In this document: piece by piece, positions 1 through 5,456 of the stretch
How the letters are laid out: each line of letters opens with the position of its first letter
Numbering within the stretch: the stretch's first letter is position 1
Source of the DNA: an uncultured Lachnospiraceae bacterium
GTDB lineage: Bacteria > Bacillota_A > Clostridia > Lachnospirales > Lachnospiraceae
Assembly: GCA_910587905.1 (NCBI GenBank)
Contig: CAJUOF010000240.1
Location: 1-7,655 of the forward strand
Direction: 5' to 3'
Length of the DNA stretch: 7,655 bases
The notes under the pieces: model-generated
Databases searched by the model: none
What the model was told of the DNA's origin: nothing
What the model saw: only the letters and a program-made list of their open reading frames with translations
Program-made: the position numbers and the translations under genes

Positions 1-707
1 ACAAGAAGCTCAGCAAGCGGAGCGGCCATTCTTCTTTTGAGGACCTGATCGACCAGGGCTTCGTGACGGAGGCGGTGGTCAACTACGTGGCGCTCCTTGG
101 CTGGTGCCCGGAGGACAATCGGGAGATCTTCTCCCTTAAGGAGCTTGTGGAGGCTTTTGATTACCGCCATATGAGCAAGTCGCCGGCGGTGTTCGACATC
201 CAGAAACTCAAGTGGATGAACGGGGAGTATCTGAAGGCCATGGAACCGGAGGCGTTCTATGGGATGGCGGAGCCCTATTTAAAGGAAGTGCTCCGTAAGC
301 CCTTTGACTTAAGGAAGATTGCGGCCATGGTGCAGACCAGGATCGAGGTGTTTCCGGATATCGCCGGGCTGGTGGATTTTCTGGAGGAGCTCCCGGAGTA
401 TGACACGGCCATGTACGCCCACAAGAAGATGAAGACCAGCGAGGAGAGCTCTCTCATGGTCCTTAAGGACCTGTTTCCCCTGCTGGAGGGGACGGATGCC
501 TGGGACAACGATTCCCTCTACGGGCTTTTGCAGGGCTATGCGAAGGAGAAGGGCTATAAGAACGGCTTTGTGCTCTGGCCGGTGCGCACGGCGGTCTCCG
601 GGAAGCAGATGACGCCGGCGGGGGCCACGGAGATCATGGAGCTTCTCGGGAAAGAGGAGGCCGTTGCCCGTATCAAGACGGGCATTGAGAAGCTGGCCCG
701 TGGGTAA
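1..707 (+). CDS. gltX: Glutamyl-tRNA synthetase, C-terminal part (5' end outside window)
   Basis: Class I aminoacyl-tRNA synthetase that charges tRNA-Glu (or tRNA-Glu and tRNA-Gln in organisms using the amidotransferase route) in the cytoplasm. The reading frame is open from base 3 and begins inside the catalytic domain: bases 6-20 encode KLSKR, the KMSKS-type signature loop that binds ATP. It is followed by SGHSSFEDLIDQGF and a VVNYVALLGWCPED stretch typical of GltX just after the loop. The rest, ending in IKTGIEKLARG, fits the helical anticodon-binding domain. About 235 residues follow from the window start, matching the usual distance from KMSKS to the C-terminus, so the 3' end looks intact. 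An internal GTG at 63 is not the start, since the family signature lies upstream of it. The stop codon overlaps the helicase start, suggesting translational coupling. Confidence 0.93.
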   Translation, partial: KKLSKRSGHSSFEDLIDQGFVTEAVVNYVALLGWCPEDNREIFSLKELVEAFDYRHMSKSPAVFDIQKLKWMNGEYLKAMEPEAFYGMAEPYLKEVLRKPFDLRKIAAMVQTRIEVFPDIAGLVDFLEELPEYDTAMYAHKKMKTSEESSLMVLKDLFPLLEGTDAWDNDSLYGLLQGYAKEKGYKNGFVLWPVRTAVSGKQMTPAGATEIMELLGKEEAVARIKTGIEKLARG

Positions 708-2583
708 GCTGAATGAGTTCCAGGAACGGGCGGTGTGCCATAAGGACGGCCCCGCCCTCGTACTGGCGGGGCCTGGCTCCGGCAAGACCACCGTGGTCAC
801 CAGGCGGGTGAAGCAGTTGGTCGAGGAGTATCAGGTGCCGCCCGGTGAAATCCTGGTGATCACTTTTACCCGGGCGGCGGCGAGGGAGATGCAGGCCCGT
901 TTCGAGGGGCTCATGGACGGAAGGAAGCTTCCCGTGACCTTCGGCACTTTTCATTCGGTGTATTTCCGTGTCTTGAAGCACGCCTATCATTATGACGCCT
1001 CCCAGATCATCGGGGAGGAGAGGAGGCTCCGGCTTCTTTCGGAGGAGCTTACGGAGGCGGAGCCTTCCATGGCGGAGGAACCGCTGGAGTTTTTGCAGGA
1101 GGTCTTGTGTGAGATCAGCAGTGTGAAGAATGACCTGCTGGATTTGGAAAACTATTACTCCAAAAGCTGTCCGGAGGAGTTGTTCCGGCGGCTTTTTCGT
1201 GCTTATGAGAATCGGCTCCGGAGGGAGAACGTCATCGATTTTGACGACATGCTGAGTCTCTGCTATGAGCTTTTTCGGGCGAGGGAGGACATTCTCGGGG
1301 CCTGGCAGAGGAAGTACCGGTACATCCTCTGCGACGAGTTTCAGGATATCAACAGGCTCCAGTATGAGATTTTAAAGCTTCTGGCCCTGCCGGAGAACAA
1401 TCTCTTTGCGGTGGGGGACGACGATCAGGCCATTTACCGGTTCCGGGGGGCCAGGCCGGAGCTGATGTTAAATTTCGAGCGGGAGTACCCGGAGGCGAAG
1501 CGGTATCTTCTGGCGGTCAATTACCGGTCTCAGGACAAGATCATCGGGGCGGCGGGAAATCTGATTTCTCACAATCTGGTTCGGTTTGGGAAGAAGATTT
1601 CCGGCACGGACCGGGCGGGGACTCCCGTGGTTTTGGGGGGATTTCCCACGGAGTCGGAGGAAAACCGGCGGATTCTTTCTCACATTCAGGCATATCATAA
1701 GGAAGGGATGGCTTATGAGGAGATGGCAATCCTCTCCCGGACCAATGCGGGGGGACGGGGGCTTGCGGGTCTTCTGATGGAATATAACATTCCTTTTCAG
1801 ACGAGGGATTTGATCCCAAGTCTTTATACCCACTGGATCTGCGGTGACATTCTGGCCTATGTCCGGGCGGCCATGGGGGATGAGAGCCGGGGAACTCTTC
1901 TGCGTATTTTGAATAAACCCTGCCGTTACGTCTCCCGGTCGGTGTTTTCCGGCGGGAATGTGTCTCTCTCGGAGATCGAGGCCATGTATGAGGAGAAGCC
2001 CTGGATGGCGAGGCGGATCCGGGAGCTTTCGGAGGACCTTCGGACCATCGGCCGCAGGCCGCCGTACCAGGCCGTCGTCCACATCCGGAAAGCGGTGGGT
2101 TATGACGATTATCTGAGGACTTATGCGAAGGAGCGGAACCTGGAGGCGGGGGAGCTTCTTGCGGTGGCGGAGGAGCTTCTTGCCGATGCCGAGGAATATC
2201 CGTCCTTTCCAGAATGGTTCGCCCACATGGACCGTTTCCGGAAGGAGATGGAAAAGCAGAGGGACGGGCGGGAGCCGGCTGGGGTGGTCTTTTCCACCAT
2301 GCACGGGGCCAAGGGCCTGGAGTATGAGGCGGTTTTTCTGCCCAATGTCAATGAGCAGGTGATTCCCCACGGGAAAGCGGGGCTTTCCGTGGACGTGGAG
2401 GAGGAGCGGCGGCTCTTCTATGTGGCCATGACCAGGGCGAAGGAGAAGCTGCACGTGTACTGGGTGAAGGAGCGGTGCGGGATGGAGGCGGCGCCCAGCC
2501 GGTTTGTCCGGGAGCTCAAGGCCGCCCGCAGGAATGAGGCTGGGTTGGAGTCTTTTCGGAATGAGAAAGGGAAACGGCTCTGA
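700..2583 (+). CDS. UvrD/PcrA-like superfamily 1A DNA helicase (compact form)
   Basis: ATP-dependent 3'-5' DNA helicase of the UvrD/Rep/PcrA family, expected to act in DNA repair or replication restart. From a GTG start at 700 the protein has 627 residues. Motifs in order: Q-motif region NEFQERAV (5-12), Walker A AGPGSGKT (23-30), Walker B DEFQD (212-216), motif III GDDDQAIYRFRGA (about 239-251), NYRS (274-277), motif V HGAKGLEYE (535-543), and motif VI FYVAMTRAKEKL (573-584). All ATPase motifs are intact. It is shorter than typical PcrA (about 720-750 residues) and lacks the usual C-terminal extension, so its exact subfamily is unclear. A TTG at 664 would add 12 residues before the Q motif, but the GTG at 700 puts the motif at the normal distance from the start and only overlaps the gltX stop by 8 bases. 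The ribosome binding site is weak (GAGAAG near 687-692), consistent with coupling to gltX. Confidence 0.92.
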   Translation: MGKLNEFQERAVCHKDGPALVLAGPGSGKTTVVTRRVKQLVEEYQVPPGEILVITFTRAAAREMQARFEGLMDGRKLPVTFGTFHSVYFRVLKHAYHYDASQIIGEERRLRLLSEELTEAEPSMAEEPLEFLQEVLCEISSVKNDLLDLENYYSKSCPEELFRRLFRAYENRLRRENVIDFDDMLSLCYELFRAREDILGAWQRKYRYILCDEFQDINRLQYEILKLLALPENNLFAVGDDDQAIYRFRGARPELMLNFEREYPEAKRYLLAVNYRSQDKIIGAAGNLISHNLVRFGKKISGTDRAGTPVVLGGFPTESEENRRILSHIQAYHKEGMAYEEMAILSRTNAGGRGLAGLLMEYNIPFQTRDLIPSLYTHWICGDILAYVRAAMGDESRGTLLRILNKPCRYVSRSVFSGGNVSLSEIEAMYEEKPWMARRIRELSEDLRTIGRRPPYQAVVHIRKAVGYDDYLRTYAKERNLEAGELLAVAEELLADAEEYPSFPEWFAHMDRFRKEMEKQRDGREPAGVVFSTMHGAKGLEYEAVFLPNVNEQVIPHGKAGLSVDVEEERRLFYVAMTRAKEKLHVYWVKERCGMEAAPSRFVRELKAARRNEAGLESFRNEKGKRL

Positions 2584-2590
2584 GGACGGA

Positions 2591-2598
2591 AAAGGAGG
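2591..2598 (+). promoter_or_regulatory. Ribosome binding site deciding a TTG start
   Basis: AAAGGAGG lies 9 bases before TTG at 2608. It is a near-perfect Shine-Dalgarno and supports this non-ATG start for the membrane transporter. Confidence 0.85.
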
Positions 2599-2607
2599 AC
2601 GGGAATA

Positions 2608-3537
2608 TTGGAGCTTTTGGTTGATGCACTTCTGGACGGGGGCCTGGACACTTTGAAGATGCTGCCTTTTCTTCTGGCGGCGTTTCTGTTTCTTGAGTTT
2701 CTGGAACACCGGTCGGGGGGAAGGCGGGACGGTTTTCTCTCGAAGATCGGGGCGGCGGGGCCGGCGGCGGGGGCGCTCTTTGGCTGTGTGCCCCAGTGTG
2801 GGTTTTCCGTGGCGGCGGCCAACCTCTATGCCGGCGGCGTCATCACGGTGGGAACGCTCCTGGCGGTGTTCCTTTCCACCTCGGACGAGGCCGTCCTTTT
2901 GCTCATGGGCCATCCGGGCCAGGCGGGGACCGTGTTCAGGCTTTTGGCTGTGAAGGTCCTCCTGGGAGTTTTCTGGGGCTACGGGGCGGACCTTCTGCTG
3001 GCAAAGAGCGCCATGAAGAGGAAAAGGCTGGGGGCCATCTGCGACGAGTGCGGCTGTAAAGAGGAAGGGATGGAGATGCCCTTCGATGTACTTGGGAAGG
3101 GGTACGATCCGGAGGGGGAGGATGCCTCGGATCATCACGGGCGTCATACGATCCTGCGGGCGGCCCTCTACCACACGCTGGAAATTTTTATCTATTTATT
3201 CGGTGTCAACGTGCTCCTCAACATCCTGCTGGGGGCGGTGGGGATCGAGTGGCTGTCGGGGGTTCTGCTCAAGGATTCTTTTTTCCAGCCGGTGCTGGCG
3301 GCGGTGATCGGCCTGATCCCCAACTGTGCGGCTTCGGTGGTGCTGACGGAGCTTTATCTGAGCGGGGCCTTAAGCTTTGGCTCGGCGGTGGCGGGTCTTC
3401 TCTCCGGGGGCGGCGTGGGGCTGGCGGTCCTGTTTCGGATCAACCGGGACAGGAGAGAGAACCTGCGTGTCACGGGAATGTTGCTTTTTGCCGCCATTTT
3501 CTCCGGAATTTTTTTGCAGATCGTTCTGAATTCTTAA
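2608..3537 (+). CDS. Polytopic membrane protein, ArsP_2 / putative manganese (heavy-metal) exporter family
   Basis: Predicted inner-membrane transporter of 309 residues, close in type to the family described as ArsP_2 10-TM heavy-metal exporters or putative manganese transporters (recalled from family knowledge, not searched). Hydrophobic segments lie roughly at 14-33, 52-75, 76-100, 108-132, 183-213, 215-222, 228-262 and 286-306. Two related blocks are visible: GCVPQCGFSV followed by LYAGGVITVG (59-82), and GLIPNCAASV followed by LYLSGALSFG (235-258). Each has a P-x-C core, suggesting an internal duplication with paired pore elements. The central loop (133-182) carries CDECGC (145-150) and HHGRH (176-180), plausible metal-binding residues. 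The TTG start has a strong ribosome binding site, and only 24 bases separate it from the helicase stop, so it is probably in the gltX-helicase transcript. The substrate is not shown by the sequence. Confidence 0.8.
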   Translation: MELLVDALLDGGLDTLKMLPFLLAAFLFLEFLEHRSGGRRDGFLSKIGAAGPAAGALFGCVPQCGFSVAAANLYAGGVITVGTLLAVFLSTSDEAVLLLMGHPGQAGTVFRLLAVKVLLGVFWGYGADLLLAKSAMKRKRLGAICDECGCKEEGMEMPFDVLGKGYDPEGEDASDHHGRHTILRAALYHTLEIFIYLFGVNVLLNILLGAVGIEWLSGVLLKDSFFQPVLAAVIGLIPNCAASVVLTELYLSGALSFGSAVAGLLSGGGVGLAVLFRINRDRRENLRVTGMLLFAAIFSGIFLQIVLNS

Positions 3538-3567
3538 GGGTTTTTTCAAAAAAACTTTCCCTGGGAA

Positions 3568-3576
3568 TGGTATACT
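3568..3576 (+). promoter_or_regulatory. Extended -10 promoter for the amidase/two-component operon
   Basis: TGGTATACT matches the extended -10 consensus TGnTATAAT with one mismatch in the hexamer. No good -35 is seen at 16-18 bases upstream, only an A-rich run, which an extended -10 can tolerate. The expected +1 is about 3583-3585. It points at the genes from 3876 on, and the palindromic element begins right at its +1. Confidence 0.6.
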
Positions 3577-3577
3577 G

Positions 3578-3583
3578 ATAACA
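3578..3583 (+). repeat. Left copy of ATAACA direct repeat flanking the palindrome
   Basis: ATAACA here recurs at 3821-3826. The two copies abut the ends of the 3585-3820 palindrome (one spare G on the left), as a target-site duplication would. Confidence 0.5.
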
Positions 3584-3584
3584 G

Positions 3585-3820
3585 GATGTTAAGGGCAAAA
3601 GCCCCATATAAAATCTGCTGTCGGTAAATTGTACAAAGGAATCCGTGCGCATTCCGCAACGCCAAACATTCCAATGAGCCTCTTGAAGCGAAAATCGTGT
3701 TCAGCAGCGGCTTCCACGATTTTTGAGTCTCATTTCCATGGCGCAGAAGTCATTTGCCCGAATTTCTTTTATACAATTTTCCGGGCTGTATTTATAACTG
3801 GGGCTTTTGATCTCAACATC
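3585..3820. repeat. 236-bp imperfect palindrome, MITE-like element or rod-shaped RNA
   Basis: The two ends are complementary and the pairing continues inward almost to the centre. Paired blocks: GATGTT 3585-3590 with AACATC 3815-3820; AGG 3592-3594 with TCT 3811-3813 (one G-U); CAAAAGCCCCA 3596-3606 with TGGGGCTTTTG 3799-3809, perfect; TATAAA 3607-3612 with TTTATA 3791-3796; CGG, AAATTGTA and AAAGGAA within 3622-3641 with 3764-3783 (two mismatches); TGCGC 3646-3650 with GCGCA 3741-3745; AATGAG 3673-3678 with CTCATT 3729-3734; and 3689-3699 (containing AAAATCGTG) with 3715-3725, closing a 15-base apical loop. This gives about 65 pairs in one unbranched rod. The element is AT-richer than the neighbouring genes and encodes no convincing protein. 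ATAACA direct repeats at its edges favour a transposase-less mobile element. A 6S-like or other structured RNA is the alternative. I recognise no known riboswitch core. Confidence 0.6.
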
Positions 3821-3826
3821 ATAACA
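3821..3826 (+). repeat. Right copy of ATAACA direct repeat flanking the palindrome
   Basis: This copy begins at the base after the right end of the palindrome and is identical to 3578-3583. If it is a target-site duplication, the ancestral sequence read TATACTGATAACAAACGGG across this junction. Confidence 0.5.
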
Positions 3827-3828
3827 AA

Positions 3829-3850
3829 CGGGTCCCCCGGAGGGGGCCTG
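3829..3850 (+). promoter_or_regulatory. GC-rich hairpin in the amidase 5' leader
   Basis: CCCCC 3834-3838 pairs with GGGGG 3842-3846 around a GGA loop. Beyond a bulged T (3833) the stem continues with GG/CC (3831-3832/3847-3848), a G-T and a C-G pair. No T tract follows, so it is not a standard terminator. It ends 25 bases before the GTG start at 3876 and could stabilise or pause the transcript. Confidence 0.5.
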
Positions 3851-3875
3851 TCCACGAAAGAGAGGTTGGGGAAGG

Positions 3876-4679
3876 GTGTATCAGGAACAGACCGGAGGAT
3901 ATGGAAACGGAACGTATGGGACTGGAGGATATGGAAGCGGAGGGCATGGAACCGGAGGGCGGCCCGGGAGAAGGGGGCGGGAAAACAGGACCAGAAATAT
4001 TTTACTCGTGGTGGGAACGGCCCTGGCAGCCGTTTTTCTGGTGTTTTTCATCCGCACGAAAGTCTTTTCCGGCGGAAGCGGGGGCACAGGTGAGGAGCTC
4101 TGGCCGGACGCCCACGACCCGGCCAGACCGGTCCATCTGGACGGGGACGGGAAGCGGGTGATCCAGTGGGGGAAGGTCCAGGTTCCCGACTGGGTGACCA
4201 AGGACCTGCTGCCGGTCAATGAGTTTTCCAGGCCGGGGACTTTTGTGGACGACGTGGCCGGGATCGTGATCCATTATACGGCCAATCCGGGGACCAGCGC
4301 CGAGCAGAACCGGAATTATTTTGCCGGGCTTGCGGGCGGCGAGACAGAAACCTATGCGAGCAGCCATTTTATCATCGGGATCGACGGTACGATTATCCAG
4401 TGTGTTCCCATGAGCGAGGTGGCCTACGCCTCCAATGAACGGAACCGTGACACCATTTCCATTGAGTGCTGTCATGAGGACGAGAGCGGGAAATTTTCGA
4501 AGGAGACCTACGCCTCGCTGGTGAGACTCACGGCCTGGCTCTCGGACACCTATATGATTAAGACGAAGGACATCATTCGTCACTATGACGTGACGGGAAA
4601 AGTCTGTCCCAAATATTTCGTGGATTACGAGGATAAGTGGGAGCGATTTCTTCGAGATGTGGAGAAAAATCGGCAGTAG
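3876..4679 (+). CDS. Membrane-anchored N-acetylmuramoyl-L-alanine amidase (Amidase_2 type)
   Basis: Predicted zinc amidase that cleaves the MurNAc-L-Ala bond of peptidoglycan. The 267-residue protein has an N-terminal Gly/Tyr-rich tail (7-28), a basic stretch GRRGRENRTR (31-40), one membrane helix (about 42-59), an extracytoplasmic linker, and an Amidase_2 domain (about 115-260). The zinc-ligand pattern matches T7 lysozyme: H133 in IVIHYT, H236 in RHYDV and C244 in KVCP. K242 sits two residues before the cysteine, as K128 does before C130 in T7 lysozyme. SSHFIIGIDG (162-171) is the usual strand motif, with serine where T7 lysozyme has its tyrosine. The positive-inside rule places the tail in the cytoplasm and the enzyme outside. 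GTG start at 3876 with GAGAGG at 3860-3865. It ends 30 bases before the response regulator, so it is probably co-transcribed with it. Confidence 0.88.
   Translation: MYQEQTGGYGNGTYGTGGYGSGGHGTGGRPGRRGRENRTRNILLVVGTALAAVFLVFFIRTKVFSGGSGGTGEELWPDAHDPARPVHLDGDGKRVIQWGKVQVPDWVTKDLLPVNEFSRPGTFVDDVAGIVIHYTANPGTSAEQNRNYFAGLAGGETETYASSHFIIGIDGTIIQCVPMSEVAYASNERNRDTISIECCHEDESGKFSKETYASLVRLTAWLSDTYMIKTKDIIRHYDVTGKVCPKYFVDYEDKWERFLRDVEKNRQ
3894..3953 (+). repeat. Two tandem 30-base repeats encoding the amidase Gly/Tyr tail
   Basis: The copies at 3894-3923 and 3924-3953 share GGAGGATATGGAA at their start and diverge slightly later. They encode GGYGNGTYGT and GGYGSGGHGT (residues 7-26), followed by GG. 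The unit length of ten codons keeps frame, so the tail can grow or shrink by copy number. Confidence 0.8.
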
Positions 4680-4693
4680 TGGGGAATGAAGGG

Positions 4694-4701
4694 AAAGGAG
4701 G
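4694..4701 (+). promoter_or_regulatory. Ribosome binding site setting the response regulator start
   Basis: AAAGGAGG lies 8 bases before TTG at 4710. The in-frame ATG at 4686 lies upstream of this site, making that ATG an unlikely start. Confidence 0.85.
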
Positions 4702-4709
4702 CGCACTTT

Positions 4710-5456
4710 TTGCTGAACATTCTTTTTTGCGATGACGATCCGTTTTTTCTGGAACTGGAGCGGAAGGCGGCGGAGGAGGTGATCCGAAAGGACGACCTCC
4801 CGGTCCGGGTCGGAGCCTCCCTGCGCTCTGCCGGGGAAGCGGCGGCTTTTCTGGAAAGGCATCCGGGCCGATATCTCGTGTTCCTGGATCTTGATTTCGG
4901 ACCGGGGAAGCCCAACGGTCTGGATCTCTCAGCGGCCCTCAGGAGGAGAGGAAAGGGGATGCAGATCGTCTACACGACGAACCATCAGGAGAGGGCCATG
5001 GACATTCTCAGGAGCGGGACGGAGCCTTTCGGCTTTTTGGAAAAGGGAACAGATCTGTCTCACCTGAAGGCCGGGCTTTGCCGTTATATGCGGATGGCCC
5101 TCAGGCGGGGGGAACCTGAGGAAGAAACGGAAGAGCGGATCCTCTTAAATCTTGGCGCAGGGGAGACGGTGGAGGTCCTCCTCTCGGAGATCCTCTATGT
5201 GGAGGCGGAAAAGCACATCTCCCACGGAATCACCTACCATACGCTGAACGGCTCTTCTCTCACGGTCCTTGGCACTTTGGAGAAGGAGGGAAGGCGCCTG
5301 GGAGACGGATTTCTTCGGGTCCATCGGTCTTACCTGGCAGCGAAAGGTCAGATCGTGGCGGTTCGCAGCGGATATCTCACGCTGTCGGACCGGAGAGAGA
5401 TCCCCTGTTCTCTGAAAATGCGCAGTGAGGTGAGACGATGGGCAGCGGGAAACTGA
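4710..5456 (+). CDS. LytTR-family response regulator (AgrA/VirR-like)
   Basis: Cytoplasmic transcription regulator phosphorylated by a partner kinase. From TTG 4710 it has 248 residues, starting MLNILFCDDDP, which places the acidic receiver residues D8-D10 at the canonical N-terminal position. The probable phospho-acceptor is D60 in VFLDLDFG. The conserved T89/T90 (VYTTNH) and K112 (FLEKG) complete the receiver. A linker follows at about 128-143, then a LytTR DNA-binding domain (about 145-245) with ILYVEAEKH and FLRVHRSYLAA signatures. The ATG at 4686 would add eight residues before the receiver strand and precedes the ribosome binding site, so the TTG is preferred. The 3' end overlaps the kinase gene by 19 bases, a typical pairing arrangement. 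The DNA target is unknown; the amidase gene 30 bases upstream suggests self-operon or cell-wall control. Confidence 0.92.
   Translation: MLNILFCDDDPFFLELERKAAEEVIRKDDLPVRVGASLRSAGEAAAFLERHPGRYLVFLDLDFGPGKPNGLDLSAALRRRGKGMQIVYTTNHQERAMDILRSGTEPFGFLEKGTDLSHLKAGLCRYMRMALRRGEPEEETEERILLNLGAGETVEVLLSEILYVEAEKHISHGITYHTLNGSSLTVLGTLEKEGRRLGDGFLRVHRSYLAAKGQIVAVRSGYLTLSDRREIPCSLKMRSEVRRWAAGN

Noticed and set aside
1468..3174. Long minus-strand open frame (568 codons) under the helicase and exporter
   Set aside because: It is antisense to two genes with clear motifs and rich in Pro, Arg and His, as expected from reading GC-rich codons backwards. No recognisable domain or ribosome binding site.
3537..3562. 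Possible terminator after the exporter (AGGG, T run, A run, CCCT)
   Set aside because: The T and A runs can pair only as a weak AT stem and no T tract follows the hairpin. It is too weak to call.
3824..3832. Minus-strand CCCGTTTGT resembles one half of a LytTR binding site
   Set aside because: LytTR sites need two such repeats about one helical turn or two apart. No second copy was found at suitable spacing, and one mismatch remains.
3585..3875. Known riboswitch or T-box in the amidase leader
   Set aside because: I looked for conserved cores of the c-di-AMP (ydaO), cobalamin, lysine, FMN and T-box classes from memory and saw none. A covariance-model scan would settle it.
3629..4093. Open frame of 154 codons crossing the palindrome and the start of the amidase gene
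   Set aside because: It has no ribosome binding site at its TTG start, runs through the palindromic element, and overlaps the amidase coding sequence out of frame. The amidase frame has recognisable domain motifs, so this one is a by-product.
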